Positions 24,894 through 34,179 of a DNA stretch of 64,000 nt are shown here, piece after piece (the first letter of the stretch is position 1; every line of letters starts with the position of its first letter). Below the pieces are notes generated by a model, which worked only from the letters and a program-made list of their open reading frames with translations, did not search any database and had not been told where the DNA came from. The translations under genes were made by a program, and so were the position numbers. Origin of the DNA: E44-bin89 sp034409565 (lineage in GTDB: Bacteria; Chloroflexota; Dehalococcoidia; Dehalococcoidales; RBG-16-60-22); the NCBI GenBank assembly GCA_034409565.1, contig DAOUMS010000003.1:75657-139656 (forward strand), read 5' to 3'.

Positions 24894-26135
24894 ATGAGTA
24901 TGGGTACGTTAAGGAAAGCAAAATTTTTCTACGGACATGTCATCGTAGCTGCCAGCTTCGCCATACAGTTGATTTGCATTGGCACGTTCTTCACTTACGG
25001 CATTTTCTTCAAGCCGTTGCTTGATGAATTTGGCTGGTCGAGGGCAATGATTTCCGGTGCTTCCTCAGTCACCATGCTTTTTGTCGGCTTTGTGGGTGTA
25101 TTCGCTGGTCGACTCAATGACCGGTTCGGGCCGCGCCTCATCATGGTGGTTTCCGGCCTTTTTCTCGGCGGTGGTTGCTTGTTGATGTCGCAGTTACAGG
25201 CCCCGTGGCAGTTATACCTGTTCCTGGGCGTAATCATTGGCACGGGCATGGCCAGCCACGATGTTGTTACTTTATCGACGGTTGCCCGCTGGTTTGTCCG
25301 CAAACGGGGGATGATGACGGGCATTGTCAAAGTGGGCACCGGGGCCGGGCAGTTGATGGTGCCGCTCATTGCCACGGCGCTCATTGTCGCCTACGACTGG
25401 CGTAATTCTTATCTTATTATTGGCGCTACCGCTCTCATCCTGTTCGCCTTAGTTGCCCAGTTATTCCGGCGCGACCCGCAGCAAATGGGTTTGCTTCCCG
25501 ATGGTGCTGATAGAGTGGTGTCAACTGTGGCTGCGTCAGCAGAGTCCGGCCTGCTGCTCCGCGAGGCATTCCGGACCAGACAGTTCTGGATAATCTGCCT
25601 TGCCTATTTCTCCGCGATATACTGCCTGCTCACTATCGTCGTGCATATTGTGCCGCATGCCACTGATGTTGGTATATCAGCGACTGGGGCCGCCGGTGTC
25701 CTGTCCACCATCGGCGGCGTGAGTATGGTCGGCCGGTTCACCATGGGTACCGCCAGCGATAGAATTGGCGGCAAGCGGGCCATGATAATCTGTTTTATCA
25801 TTTTGATGGCCAGTTTTCTCTGGTTGCTGGTTATCAGGGAACTGTGGATGTTTTATCTGTTTGCCGTGGTTTATGGCTTTGCTCACGGCGGGTTCTTCGT
25901 TTTGATTTCGCCGATGACTGCCGGACTATTTGGTACCAGAGCGCACGGTGTTATTTTCGGTACTATGTATCTTGCTGGCACACTTGGGGGCGCGGCTGGG
26001 CCATGGCTGGCCGGGCATATATTTGACATAACGCAGAGCTATCAAATCGTTTTCTGGATACTTTTAATCTTGAGTGCCACTGGCCTACTGCTGATTTCGA
26101 CCGTGAAGCCGCTCCCGGGTAAGGAAAAGGGATAA
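24894..26135 (+). CDS. MFS transporter (OFA/monocarboxylate-like), copy 2
   Basis: This tandem paralogue of the preceding gene shares the same segments: KFFYGHVIVAASFA, YGIFFKPLLDEFGWSRAM, GRLNDRFGPRLIM, RWFVRKRGMMTGI and a C-terminal LLIAGHIF-like end (GPWLAGHIFDITQSYQIVF). Twelve helices are expected. ATG 24894 has AGGGG about six bases upstream; a TTG just before it is less likely. Two adjacent, diverged copies suggest duplication with different substrates or affinities. Nothing in the sequence names the substrate. Confidence 0.85.
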   Translation: MSMGTLRKAKFFYGHVIVAASFAIQLICIGTFFTYGIFFKPLLDEFGWSRAMISGASSVTMLFVGFVGVFAGRLNDRFGPRLIMVVSGLFLGGGCLLMSQLQAPWQLYLFLGVIIGTGMASHDVVTLSTVARWFVRKRGMMTGIVKVGTGAGQLMVPLIATALIVAYDWRNSYLIIGATALILFALVAQLFRRDPQQMGLLPDGADRVVSTVAASAESGLLLREAFRTRQFWIICLAYFSAIYCLLTIVVHIVPHATDVGISATGAAGVLSTIGGVSMVGRFTMGTASDRIGGKRAMIICFIILMASFLWLLVIRELWMFYLFAVVYGFAHGGFFVLISPMTAGLFGTRAHGVIFGTMYLAGTLGGAAGPWLAGHIFDITQSYQIVFWILLILSATGLLLISTVKPLPGKEKG

Positions 26136-26206
26136 CCGGCCGCCATATTTATGTTGCTGAACCAGGCCCGATATTAGTATTATTAAGTAGGGAAAGGAGG
26201 TGAGGC

Positions 26207-26758
26207 ATGGATCGGGGAGAAGTGCTTGATTCCATTAAGGCCAATGTGGAAGATGAAAACTTGGTCAAGCACATGCTGGCGACCGAAGCAATTATGCGGG
26301 CTCTGGCCAGGCGTTTTGGCGAGGACGAGGTGGAGTGGGGTCTTACCGGGTTGCTGCATGATATAGATGTGGAGCTGACTGATGGCGATATGAGTAGCCA
26401 CAGTCGGCTCGGTGCTGACCTGGCAAGAGAACTGGGTGCCAGCGAGGCCATGGCCCACGCCATTCTGACCCACAACGAGCGGCATGGCGTGGCGCTGGAG
26501 ACAATGCTTGACCAGGCGCTGTTCTGCACCGACTCGCTCGCACATCTCATCTTTGACGCGGCGCTGGTTCGTCCCGATAAAAAGCTGGCCGGGCTGGAAG
26601 TGGACTCGATAAGAAAGAGATACCAGGAGAAGAGCTTTGCCGCCGGGGTCAGCCGGGAACGGATTGTGCGCTGCGTTGACATCGGGCTGGAACTCGACGA
26701 GTTTATCGGTCTAGGGCTGGAGGCAATGAAAGGCATTGCCGCAAAACTTGGACTGTAG
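26207..26758 (+). CDS. HD-domain phosphohydrolase (HDIG type)
   Basis: This 183-aa protein carries a metal-dependent HD domain. The first His is in NLVKHMLATEAIM, the H-D pair in LTGLLHDIDVE, further histidines in SHSRLGADLAREL and ILTHNERHG, and the last Asp in FCTDSLAHLI. Such small HD proteins hydrolyse nucleotides or other phosphoesters; the substrate is unknown. An excellent ribosome-binding site (AGGAGGTGA) precedes the ATG. It converges on sbcC with a 3-base gap. Confidence 0.85.
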   Translation: MDRGEVLDSIKANVEDENLVKHMLATEAIMRALARRFGEDEVEWGLTGLLHDIDVELTDGDMSSHSRLGADLARELGASEAMAHAILTHNERHGVALETMLDQALFCTDSLAHLIFDAALVRPDKKLAGLEVDSIRKRYQEKSFAAGVSRERIVRCVDIGLELDEFIGLGLEAMKGIAAKLGL

Positions 26759-26761
26759 CCG

Positions 26762-29332
26762 CTAGTTTATCGACAGTGTTGAGCCTTCGCCCGTTTTAAT
26801 CACGTCAATGCGGGTGGGGAAGGCATCTCTCAGTTCCTCAATATGGGTAATGACTAGTATCCTTTCAAAGTCATCCTGAATGGAATTAATCGCTTCTTTC
26901 AGTTTCTCAATGCCGGTATTGTCCTGGGTGCCAAAGCCTTCATCTATAATCAGCGTGGGTAAAGGCGCCCCGGCCCGTCGGGCCAGCAGTCGGGACAGCG
27001 CAATGCGAATGGCAAAGTTGATACGGAATGCTTCGCCGCCGCTGAACATCTCATAATTTCTGGTGCCCAGTTCATCGGATATGGTGATATCAAGGGTCTC
27101 CACGACATCGCCCTTCTTGGTCTCCCGCTGCGTCTCAAACTTGACGTGCATGCGGTTATCCGTCATCCGCCCGAGGAGACGATTGGCCTCAACCTCAATC
27201 TCAGGGAGGGCTATCTCAATGAGCAATGCCTGTATGCCGCCCTTGCCAAAAGCTTTGGCCAGCTCTCTGTAGATGCTTTCCTCTTTCGCCGACTGAGCCA
27301 GCGCTTTTTCCCTCTCTTTTTGCCTCTTCTCCAGCTCATCGCAGTGCTGCAGCTTGGCCTTGACATTCCACAGCGCTTCCTGCGCCTGTTGCTGCTGCTG
27401 CACCAGCTCCCGGTACTCGTTTTCAGCGTCCGTTATCTCGGCAAGGAAGCGGGGCAGGACCTCAAGCTCTCTGGCCAGCGTCTCTCTTTTCTGGCCGTCA
27501 GCAGCCACGCTGGTTTGCAGTTCCCGGGCGTGGTTCTCTGCCTGCATCATGGCCTCTTTCTCTTGGCCGATGAGCCGGTCGGCTTCTTCCAGCTTCCGCA
27601 TCGGGCTTTCATACTGTTCCAGTTCACGCAGTTGCTGTCGCAGCTGTTCATGCCGCCCGGCATCATAGTCGAGCGTGGCCAGCTGCTTTTCCACTTCCTC
27701 CAGTGCCGCCTGCTCCCGGCTGGCGAATTCCTTTTTCGCCAGTTGCTGTTCGACATCGGATAGCCGTTCTCTTTCTGTAGCCAGCTGCTTTTTTGCCTCG
27801 GCGGCCTCATTGGCCTCTTTGTTGAGCACGCTGGCCTGGCTCTGCAGGCTGATTTTCTCCTGGTTCAACTGCGTTTCCAGAAGGGCAACTTCACTGTTCA
27901 GTGATTTCAGTTCGTTGCTTTTCTGCTCCAGTTCGGACCGTTTCGATGTCAGCGCCTCGGTTTTATTTTGTTTCTCGGCGTTATATTTGGACTCAATAAG
28001 CTGCAGGCCTTCAGCGCCGAGTTCCGTCTCGCAGAGGGGGCATTTGGCTTCCGTCTGTGTGGCTAGGAGGTCGATTTTCTCCTCGAGCTCTTTTCGTTCC
28101 CGTTCCATCTGGCCGATGCTTGACTCAAGGTAGTTGACCGCCGTCTGCAGTTCCTGGCTCAACTGCTTTTTCTGGTGCAGTGCCTCCTCGTTTTCGGTCA
28201 GCCGGCCCAGTTGTGACTGAAGCTGCTGAATCTGCCCTTGTTTGCGGGCAAACTCAGCTATCCGGTTCTCTAAATCTTTAAGCCGTTCCTGTGACAGGGC
28301 GTGTTCCGTGAGCAGCCTCTGGCTGGCCTCCTTTAGCCTGCTTTCCAGTTCGGCTTGCTGCTTTTCCAGGTTCACCGACCGGCGGAATTTCTGGTCAAGC
28401 TCTTCGCATTGCTGTCTGGTCTCGTGGTACTGGTTATAGCCCGATTCTATTGCATCGCGCCGGGCGATGAGCGCCTCGTACTCGTTGATGCGCGCTTGAA
28501 GCTGGCTGACCTGTGTCTGCAGCAGTTCCAGGCTTCTTTGACGGTCGTGTATGGCCGCTTCCAGTTGGTCGAGCTGTACCTTCTTTTTCTCCAGCGTATC
28601 CTTCTGCTGGCGCAGTTCATTGAGTTTTAGTTCTTTTTCTCTGGTTACCTCTTCAACCTGGGAGAGAGTTTGCTGCGCTTTTTCCAGCTCGGCCTCATAT
28701 TCCGGTCTCATGGCCAGCTCAGCGCTGATGTCCCGCAGCGTGCTCTCCAGTTGCGCTTTCTCCAATTCCTGCTGCCGGGCCAGTTCTCTGGCTTTGCCCT
28801 CAAGCTGGTCGTAATAATCAAGCCCCAGTATGCTGGCCAGTACTTCCTTGCGCTCGGTGGGGCGTTTGGTGGTGAATTCATCGGCATGGCCCTGGCGCAG
28901 AAAGGCGCTGTTGACGAAGGTGTCATAGTCCATGTGCAAGGTGCTGGTGATTTTCTGCTGCGTCTGGGCGATGCTGTTGCCGCTGATGGACTTGTAGCCG
29001 CTGTCAGTGGCCATCTGAAATTCCAGCACCGACTGGCCGGCGGCGCTGGCGCGTTTGGGCCGGGCGCGCTTGCGGATGATGCGGTACGGCTGCCCCCCGA
29101 CGGCGAAGTCGAACTCCACCTCCATCTCTTTATCTCCGGTATGAATCAGGTCGTCATCGCTTCTGGCCCTGGCCCTTCCCCAGAGCGCCCAGGTCATGGC
29201 GTCAATGAGCGCCGATTTGCCGTTGCCGTTCTCGCCGGAGAGGCAGGCGGTGTGGATGCCATCAAATGATAGCGGCGGCACGTTGTCGCGGTAGCACATG
29301 AAGTTGCGCAGTTTAAGATTAAGGGGAATCAT
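26762..29332 (-). CDS. sbcC: SbcC/Rad50-type SMC ATPase
   Basis: This 856-aa SMC-like protein tethers and processes DNA ends, normally with the nuclease SbcD/Mre11. Walker A is near the N-terminus (CLSGENGNGKSALIDAMTWA). Two long coiled coils flank a zinc hook, TEAKCPLCETELG. The C-terminal head has the signature FSGGEAFRINFAIRIALSRL and Walker B LPTLIIDEGFGTQD, with H-loop VITHIEEL. No sbcD lies beside it, which is unusual because the pair is normally an operon; sbcD may be elsewhere. Coiled-coil composition (E, Q, L rich) is evident through residues ~180-700. Confidence 0.92.
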   Translation of the reverse strand: MIPLNLKLRNFMCYRDNVPPLSFDGIHTACLSGENGNGKSALIDAMTWALWGRARARSDDDLIHTGDKEMEVEFDFAVGGQPYRIIRKRARPKRASAAGQSVLEFQMATDSGYKSISGNSIAQTQQKITSTLHMDYDTFVNSAFLRQGHADEFTTKRPTERKEVLASILGLDYYDQLEGKARELARQQELEKAQLESTLRDISAELAMRPEYEAELEKAQQTLSQVEEVTREKELKLNELRQQKDTLEKKKVQLDQLEAAIHDRQRSLELLQTQVSQLQARINEYEALIARRDAIESGYNQYHETRQQCEELDQKFRRSVNLEKQQAELESRLKEASQRLLTEHALSQERLKDLENRIAEFARKQGQIQQLQSQLGRLTENEEALHQKKQLSQELQTAVNYLESSIGQMERERKELEEKIDLLATQTEAKCPLCETELGAEGLQLIESKYNAEKQNKTEALTSKRSELEQKSNELKSLNSEVALLETQLNQEKISLQSQASVLNKEANEAAEAKKQLATERERLSDVEQQLAKKEFASREQAALEEVEKQLATLDYDAGRHEQLRQQLRELEQYESPMRKLEEADRLIGQEKEAMMQAENHARELQTSVAADGQKRETLARELEVLPRFLAEITDAENEYRELVQQQQQAQEALWNVKAKLQHCDELEKRQKEREKALAQSAKEESIYRELAKAFGKGGIQALLIEIALPEIEVEANRLLGRMTDNRMHVKFETQRETKKGDVVETLDITISDELGTRNYEMFSGGEAFRINFAIRIALSRLLARRAGAPLPTLIIDEGFGTQDNTGIEKLKEAINSIQDDFERILVITHIEELRDAFPTRIDVIKTGEGSTLSIN

Positions 29333-29444
29333 AAATAAGCTCCGGGAAACATCATACGGTAACTATTTTAGCATAATTAGAAAAAACTTCTTAAGCTGGT
29401 GTCCTGTCTCGAAAATAAGTTGCTTTATTATTCTGCCGTTTTCC

Positions 29445-29459
29445 CCCTTTAGTAAAGGG
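29445..29459. repeat. Small inverted repeat between sbcC and ffh
   Basis: CCCTTT and AAAGGG pair around AGT. It lies in the ~200-base gap between the divergent sbcC and ffh genes. It may be a transcript-end hairpin or a relic of a repeat family. The rest of the gap holds only the ffh promoter. Confidence 0.35.
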
Positions 29460-29489
29460 AGAAGAATTAATATCGGTCTTATGCTTCCC

Positions 29490-29519
29490 TTGACGGCCAG
29501 ACAAATCCCCCACTAGAAT
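29490..29519 (+). promoter_or_regulatory. Promoter of ffh
   Basis: TTGACG (29490-29495), an 18-base spacer and TAGAAT (29514-29519). The start site would be near 29526, leaving only about six bases before ATG 29532, where no ribosome-binding site is seen. Confidence 0.5.
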
Positions 29520-29531
29520 GAAATCAGTCTT

Positions 29532-30860
29532 ATGTTTGAGATTCTGAGTGAAAAATTAGGTAAGGTATTCCGTGCCCTGAGCAGCCGGGGTCGGCTGACG
29601 GAGAAGGACATTGACGAGGGGCTGCGGCAGGTGCGCTTGGCCCTCCTGGAAGCTGACGTCAACTTCAAGGTGGTCAAGGACTTCATGGCGCGGGTGCGGG
29701 AGCGCGCCATCGGCACGGAAGTCCAGCAGAGCCTGACCCCCGGGCAGCAGGTGGTGAAAATCGTCAACGAGGAGCTTGTCAATACGCTGGGCAGTGAGGC
29801 AGGAAAGCTGAACCCTTCTGGTCAGCCGCCTTTCGTAGCCATGATGGTGGGGCTGCAGGGCAGCGGCAAAACGACCACCGCCGCCAAGATGGCACATTAT
29901 CTGAAATATTCCGGACAGCGCCCCCTGCTGGTGGCGGCGGACAACCGGCGCCCGGCGGCCATCGAGCAGCTGGTGACGCTGGGCAAGCAACTGGACATCC
30001 CTGTCTACAGTGAAGGCACCAGTGTGGCGAGCAAGGACATCTGTGCTCACGCGCTGGGCAGGGCAAAGTCGCTGGCAGTAAACTGGTTGATTGTGGATAC
30101 GGCGGGCCGACTCCACATCGATGAGGAGATGATGAAAGAGCTGGCCGGGGTGAAAAAGGTATTGCAGCCGTCGGAAACGCTGCTGGTGGTGGACGCCATG
30201 ACCGGCCAGGACGCGGTGCGCAGTGCCGAGGACTTCCATGCCCGCGTCGACCTCACCGGGCTTATCCTGACCAAGATGGACGGTGATGCGCGGGGTGGGG
30301 CGGCCCTTTCCATCCGCTGGGTGAGCGGCGTACCCATCAAGTTCATCGGCATTGGGGAGAAGGTGGATGCTCTGGAGCCGTTTTATCCCGACCGCCTGGC
30401 ATCGCGTATTCTGGGGATGGGGGACGTGCTGACTTTCATCGAAAAGGCGGAGGCGGCCTTTGACCAGAGCCAGGCCGAGGCGCTGAAGAAGAAGGTGGAG
30501 AAGGCCACTTTTGATCTGGAGGACTTTTTATCACAGCTGCGGGCGATAAAGCAGATGGGGCCGGTGGGGCAGTTAATGGACATGCTGCCCGGTGTGTCCC
30601 GTCTGGCGGCGAAACTGCCGGAGGGTATGGAAGAGAAGCAGCTGCAGAAAGTGGAGGCGATGATACTCTCCATGACCCCGCAGGAGCGCCACAGTCCGAA
30701 TATAATCGGGGGGAGTCGGCGGAAGCGCATTGCCCGCGGCAGCGGCGTGCAGACGCATGACGTCAACCAGTTGCTCAACCAGTTCCAGCAGATGCAGAAG
30801 CTGATGAAGATGGGGGTCAAGGGGAAACTACCCCGCAATATGATGGGGCTCTTCCGCTAG
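29532..30860 (+). CDS. ffh: Signal recognition particle protein Ffh
   Basis: Ffh binds 4.5S RNA and signal peptides and delivers ribosomes to the membrane via FtsY. The N domain (MFEILSEKLGKVFRALS) is followed by the GTPase G domain: G1 VGLQGSGKTTTAAKMA, G2/G3 region AADNRRPAAIEQL, G3 IVDTAGRLHID, G4 LTKMDGDARGGAAL. The methionine-rich M domain (IKQMGPVGQLMDMLPG, QQMQKLMKMG) closes the protein. Length 442 is normal. It ends three bases from the convergent rpoD stop. Confidence 0.96.
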   Translation: MFEILSEKLGKVFRALSSRGRLTEKDIDEGLRQVRLALLEADVNFKVVKDFMARVRERAIGTEVQQSLTPGQQVVKIVNEELVNTLGSEAGKLNPSGQPPFVAMMVGLQGSGKTTTAAKMAHYLKYSGQRPLLVAADNRRPAAIEQLVTLGKQLDIPVYSEGTSVASKDICAHALGRAKSLAVNWLIVDTAGRLHIDEEMMKELAGVKKVLQPSETLLVVDAMTGQDAVRSAEDFHARVDLTGLILTKMDGDARGGAALSIRWVSGVPIKFIGIGEKVDALEPFYPDRLASRILGMGDVLTFIEKAEAAFDQSQAEALKKKVEKATFDLEDFLSQLRAIKQMGPVGQLMDMLPGVSRLAAKLPEGMEEKQLQKVEAMILSMTPQERHSPNIIGGSRRKRIARGSGVQTHDVNQLLNQFQQMQKLMKMGVKGKLPRNMMGLFR

Positions 30861-30863
30861 TCC

Positions 30864-32375
30864 CTATTCCAGATAGTCCTTTAACTTACGGCTCCGACTG
30901 GGGTGGCGCAACTTTCTCAGTGCTTTGGCCTCAATCTGGCGGATACGCTCCCGGGTAACGTTGAACTCCTTGCCCACCTCTTCCAGTGTCCGGCTGCGCC
31001 CGTCCTCAAGGCCGAACCTGAGCTGCAAAACGCGCTGTTCGCGCGGCGTGAGAGTATCAAGCACGTCCTCTATCTGTTCTTTCAAGAGCTGCTTTGAAGC
31101 GGCATCCACCGGCGGCAGGGCATTACGGTCCTCGATTGAGTTCCCCAGCGGGCTGTCTTCCTCCTCACCAATGGGCGACTCCAGCGAGATGGGCAACTGC
31201 GATACTTTGACGATTTCCCTGACCTTGTCCGAGGATATTTCCATCTCCTTGGCGATTTCCGTGGAGGTAGGTTCCCGCCCGTACTCCTGGGCGAGGCGGC
31301 GGCTCGTCTTGAGCAGTCGGTTTATCGTCTCCACCATATGCACCGGGATGCGGATGGTGCGCGCCTGGTCGGCAATAGCCCTGGTGAGCGCTTGTCTTAT
31401 CCACCAGGTGGCATAAGTGCTGAACTTGTAGCCCTTGCGGTAGTCGAATTTCTCCACGGCTCGCATCAGGCCGATATTCCCCTCCTGAATCAGGTCGAGT
31501 AGGGACATACCGCGCCCGATATGCTTCTTGGCCACGCTCACCACCAGACGCAGGTTGGCCTCAATCAGATGTCTTTCCGCTTTTTTGGCCTCAAAATCAA
31601 TGCCTCGAAAGTAAGTCTCAAGCTGGTGTTCATGGGCCTGGAGTGCGCTGATGAAGGCGGCGTCATTAACCAGTTTGTCAACATCGGAAAACGAGATGTC
31701 CGGACTGATGGCTTCCAGGACACCTTTGGTCAGCAGCTTGCAGTTAAGTGACAGGTTTATCAGCCTTTGCTCGGTTTCCATCATGGATAGTCCGGTGCGC
31801 AAAGCAATATCATGGATTAATTGCGGGTCAATGGCATTGTCCATGCTTTCCTGCAGCTGGGCACTGTTGATGGCTTCACAGAAACTGGTTGTCTTGGGCA
31901 GGCCGAGCTGTTCCTGAATAAGCTGTATAGTTCCCGACGCCTCCCCGATTTCCCTGATAACGGTCAGGACTATGTCTACCGCCGAGGGCAACCGGCCATG
32001 CTCTTGCAGGTAATATTGCTTTATCTCGTTGAGGCGCTTGCCTTCCTCCATCTTTTTGGCCAGTGTCTTTTCATCATTGGCGGTAAGAAGATGTACCCGG
32101 CCGATTTCATGCAGGTAGATACGGACCGGGTCATCGGCTATTTCCTGCACTTCCAGGCCTTCAATTGGTGTCTCCAGTTCCAGTTCGACTGCTGGCTCAT
32201 GTTTATCAGTATTAAAATGCTCTTCGTGCCAGATTTCATCCGGCTCCATATCTTCATCTTGATTCTGGGAGGCTTTATAGTCCCCCGCTGATTTTCCCAG
32301 CATTTCATCTCCGGTTTTCTCTTTATCAGGCTCGCCTTCCGGAACTAACTGGTTTTCAAATTCTTCCATGCCCAT
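30864..32375 (-). CDS. rpoD: RNA polymerase primary sigma factor
   Basis: A 503-aa group 1 sigma factor. Region 1.2 is DPVRIYLHEIGRVHLLT. A non-conserved insert of roughly 130 residues follows. Region 2 has LLDLIQEGNIGLMRAVEKFD and YKFSTYATWWIRQA (-10 recognition). Region 3 follows, then region 4 with TLTPREQRVLQLRFGLED and LEEVGKEFNVTRERIRQIE (-35 helix-turn-helix). The acidic N-terminus (residues 1-70) is the variable 1.1-like part. AGGAGGT lies five bases before ATG. It is the last gene of the dgt-dnaG-rpoD cluster. The many TTGACA/TATAAT boxes in this window are its likely targets. Confidence 0.96.
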   Translation of the reverse strand: MGMEEFENQLVPEGEPDKEKTGDEMLGKSAGDYKASQNQDEDMEPDEIWHEEHFNTDKHEPAVELELETPIEGLEVQEIADDPVRIYLHEIGRVHLLTANDEKTLAKKMEEGKRLNEIKQYYLQEHGRLPSAVDIVLTVIREIGEASGTIQLIQEQLGLPKTTSFCEAINSAQLQESMDNAIDPQLIHDIALRTGLSMMETEQRLINLSLNCKLLTKGVLEAISPDISFSDVDKLVNDAAFISALQAHEHQLETYFRGIDFEAKKAERHLIEANLRLVVSVAKKHIGRGMSLLDLIQEGNIGLMRAVEKFDYRKGYKFSTYATWWIRQALTRAIADQARTIRIPVHMVETINRLLKTSRRLAQEYGREPTSTEIAKEMEISSDKVREIVKVSQLPISLESPIGEEEDSPLGNSIEDRNALPPVDAASKQLLKEQIEDVLDTLTPREQRVLQLRFGLEDGRSRTLEEVGKEFNVTRERIRQIEAKALRKLRHPSRSRKLKDYLE

Positions 32376-32378
32376 ATT

Positions 32379-34151
32379 TTACCTCCTGCTCTCCAACCGC
32401 TTCCGGCTCTTTTTTGCGTCAATATCTCTTATCCGTATAGCTGGCTCTATACCTTCCTCTTGGAGTTTAACAACATCAGCTCCAGGACCCTTTTCCTCGC
32501 GTTCTAACGTGAGTATTACTTCTTTCTCTCTTTCTCTATTTTTCCAATATTCTCGTTCTAAGCGAAGAACACAGTCATTGTATTTCTGTTCAATATTATT
32601 TGGTGGTAATTCCCATTTTATCAAATAATCAAGATGATCGTGAATAATTGGGTCAATGTTCTCCTTAAGGGTCGTAATGTCAGGGAAACGCTGTAGATAA
32701 ATAAGTATTTCACGGTTTTCACTGTTTGTAAAATATTCGGGGGATGGATATTCACAATATTCTTTCAGTTCAGGGTGTTGCAATAAAAGTGCTATGCAAT
32801 ATTCCTCTAGCCGGTTTGATAGGAGTGCCCGTGGTGTGTCAGCTGCTTTTCCCGGGACTGGCATTGACCTCCGTTCCGGGGCCGGTTTTAACCGGCTCAG
32901 TTCGGCTTCGATGGTACGCTCGCTGACATTTACCAGACTTGCCAGCTTCTGTACATAATGCGCCTGACGAACTTTGTCACCCATGGCGGCGATTACCGGC
33001 AACAGTTCCTTGACCGCCAGCGATTTATCTCTGGCCGTTTCCAGGTCAAGTTTGGTGGTAATCATGTTAATGGTGTAGTCCATGATGGGCGTTGCCTCGG
33101 ACAGCAGTTTACGCCAGGTCTCCGTATCTTCCTTGATAACATCATCCGGGTCTTTCCCCTGAGGCAGGATGACAACCCTTATCTCGGACTCAATTATGTT
33201 TTCATAGCTCGCGCCCCGCAGCATGGCTTCCCCTCCGGCGGTATCGGCATCAAGCGCCAGCACCAGATTCCGTGTCATCCTTTTCAGTGAGCTTACCTGC
33301 GCTTCGGTTACCGAGGTGCCCATGGAGGCGACCACGTTATTGAAGCCATTCTGGTGGGCGGTGATGACATCGACGTAGCCCTCGACGATGACCGCCGTGT
33401 TCTGCTGCCTGATGCCGGTTGCGGCCAGGTTTATTCCGTAGAGATTGCGGCTCTTGTCAAAGGCAGGCGTCTGCGGCGAGTTCACATACTTGGGCAGCGA
33501 GTCGTCAAGCACTCTGGCGCCAAAGCCAATCACCTGCCCCCTTATATCCAGGATGGGGAACATCAGCTTGTTGCGGAAGCGGTCGTGGGTCTGGCCGCTA
33601 TCCGACGCAACTATCAGGCCAGCTTTAACCTGCTCATCCTCCGTGTAGCCCCGCTCCTGCAGGTATTTTTTCAGGTCATCCCATTTACTTGAGCTGTATC
33701 CCATTTGAAATTCGGCTACCGTTTGGTCGGTGAAACCACGGCTCTGGACATATTTTCTGGCTCTGGCACCTTCCGGGGAGTTGAGCAGCCGGTCGTGGAA
33801 ATACTGGGCGGCTGCCCCATTGATTTTGTAGAGCCGCTCCTTCTCCTCTTTCTCTTCGTCCCTTCCGGGACGGGAGGGGAGAGTAACGCCTGCCCTCTGG
33901 GCAAGAAGGCGCAACGCCTCGCCGAAGTCCAGGTTCTCCTTCTTCATGATGAAGGAGAAAACATCGCCGCCGGTATTGCAGCCGAAGCAGTGCCAGCTCT
34001 GCTGTTCCGGATAGACGAAGAAAGAAGGGTTTCTTTCGCTGTGAAATGGACAGAGACCGACCAGGTTGCGCCCCGCCTTTTTCAGCGCCACGTACTGGCC
34101 GATGATGCCCACAATATCCGTCTTCTGTTTGACTTCGTCAATAGCGCTCAT
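32379..34151 (-). CDS. dnaG: DNA primase
   Basis: DnaG makes RNA primers for replication. The 590-aa protein has the N-terminal CHC2 zinc domain (GLCPFHSERNPSFFVYPEQ, then WHCFGCNTGGDVFSF). The catalytic TOPRIM core has VIVEGYVDVITAHQNG and LALDADTAGGEA. A C-terminal helicase-binding-like region ends the protein. rpoD follows three bases after the stop, reproducing the classical dnaG-rpoD arrangement, and dgt precedes by ~28 bases. No DnaB helicase gene is nearby. Confidence 0.96.
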   Translation of the reverse strand: MSAIDEVKQKTDIVGIIGQYVALKKAGRNLVGLCPFHSERNPSFFVYPEQQSWHCFGCNTGGDVFSFIMKKENLDFGEALRLLAQRAGVTLPSRPGRDEEKEEKERLYKINGAAAQYFHDRLLNSPEGARARKYVQSRGFTDQTVAEFQMGYSSSKWDDLKKYLQERGYTEDEQVKAGLIVASDSGQTHDRFRNKLMFPILDIRGQVIGFGARVLDDSLPKYVNSPQTPAFDKSRNLYGINLAATGIRQQNTAVIVEGYVDVITAHQNGFNNVVASMGTSVTEAQVSSLKRMTRNLVLALDADTAGGEAMLRGASYENIIESEIRVVILPQGKDPDDVIKEDTETWRKLLSEATPIMDYTINMITTKLDLETARDKSLAVKELLPVIAAMGDKVRQAHYVQKLASLVNVSERTIEAELSRLKPAPERRSMPVPGKAADTPRALLSNRLEEYCIALLLQHPELKEYCEYPSPEYFTNSENREILIYLQRFPDITTLKENIDPIIHDHLDYLIKWELPPNNIEQKYNDCVLRLEREYWKNREREKEVILTLEREEKGPGADVVKLQEEGIEPAIRIRDIDAKKSRKRLESRR

Positions 34152-34179
34152 CTGTCCCGCTCATTCGCTTTATTAATCG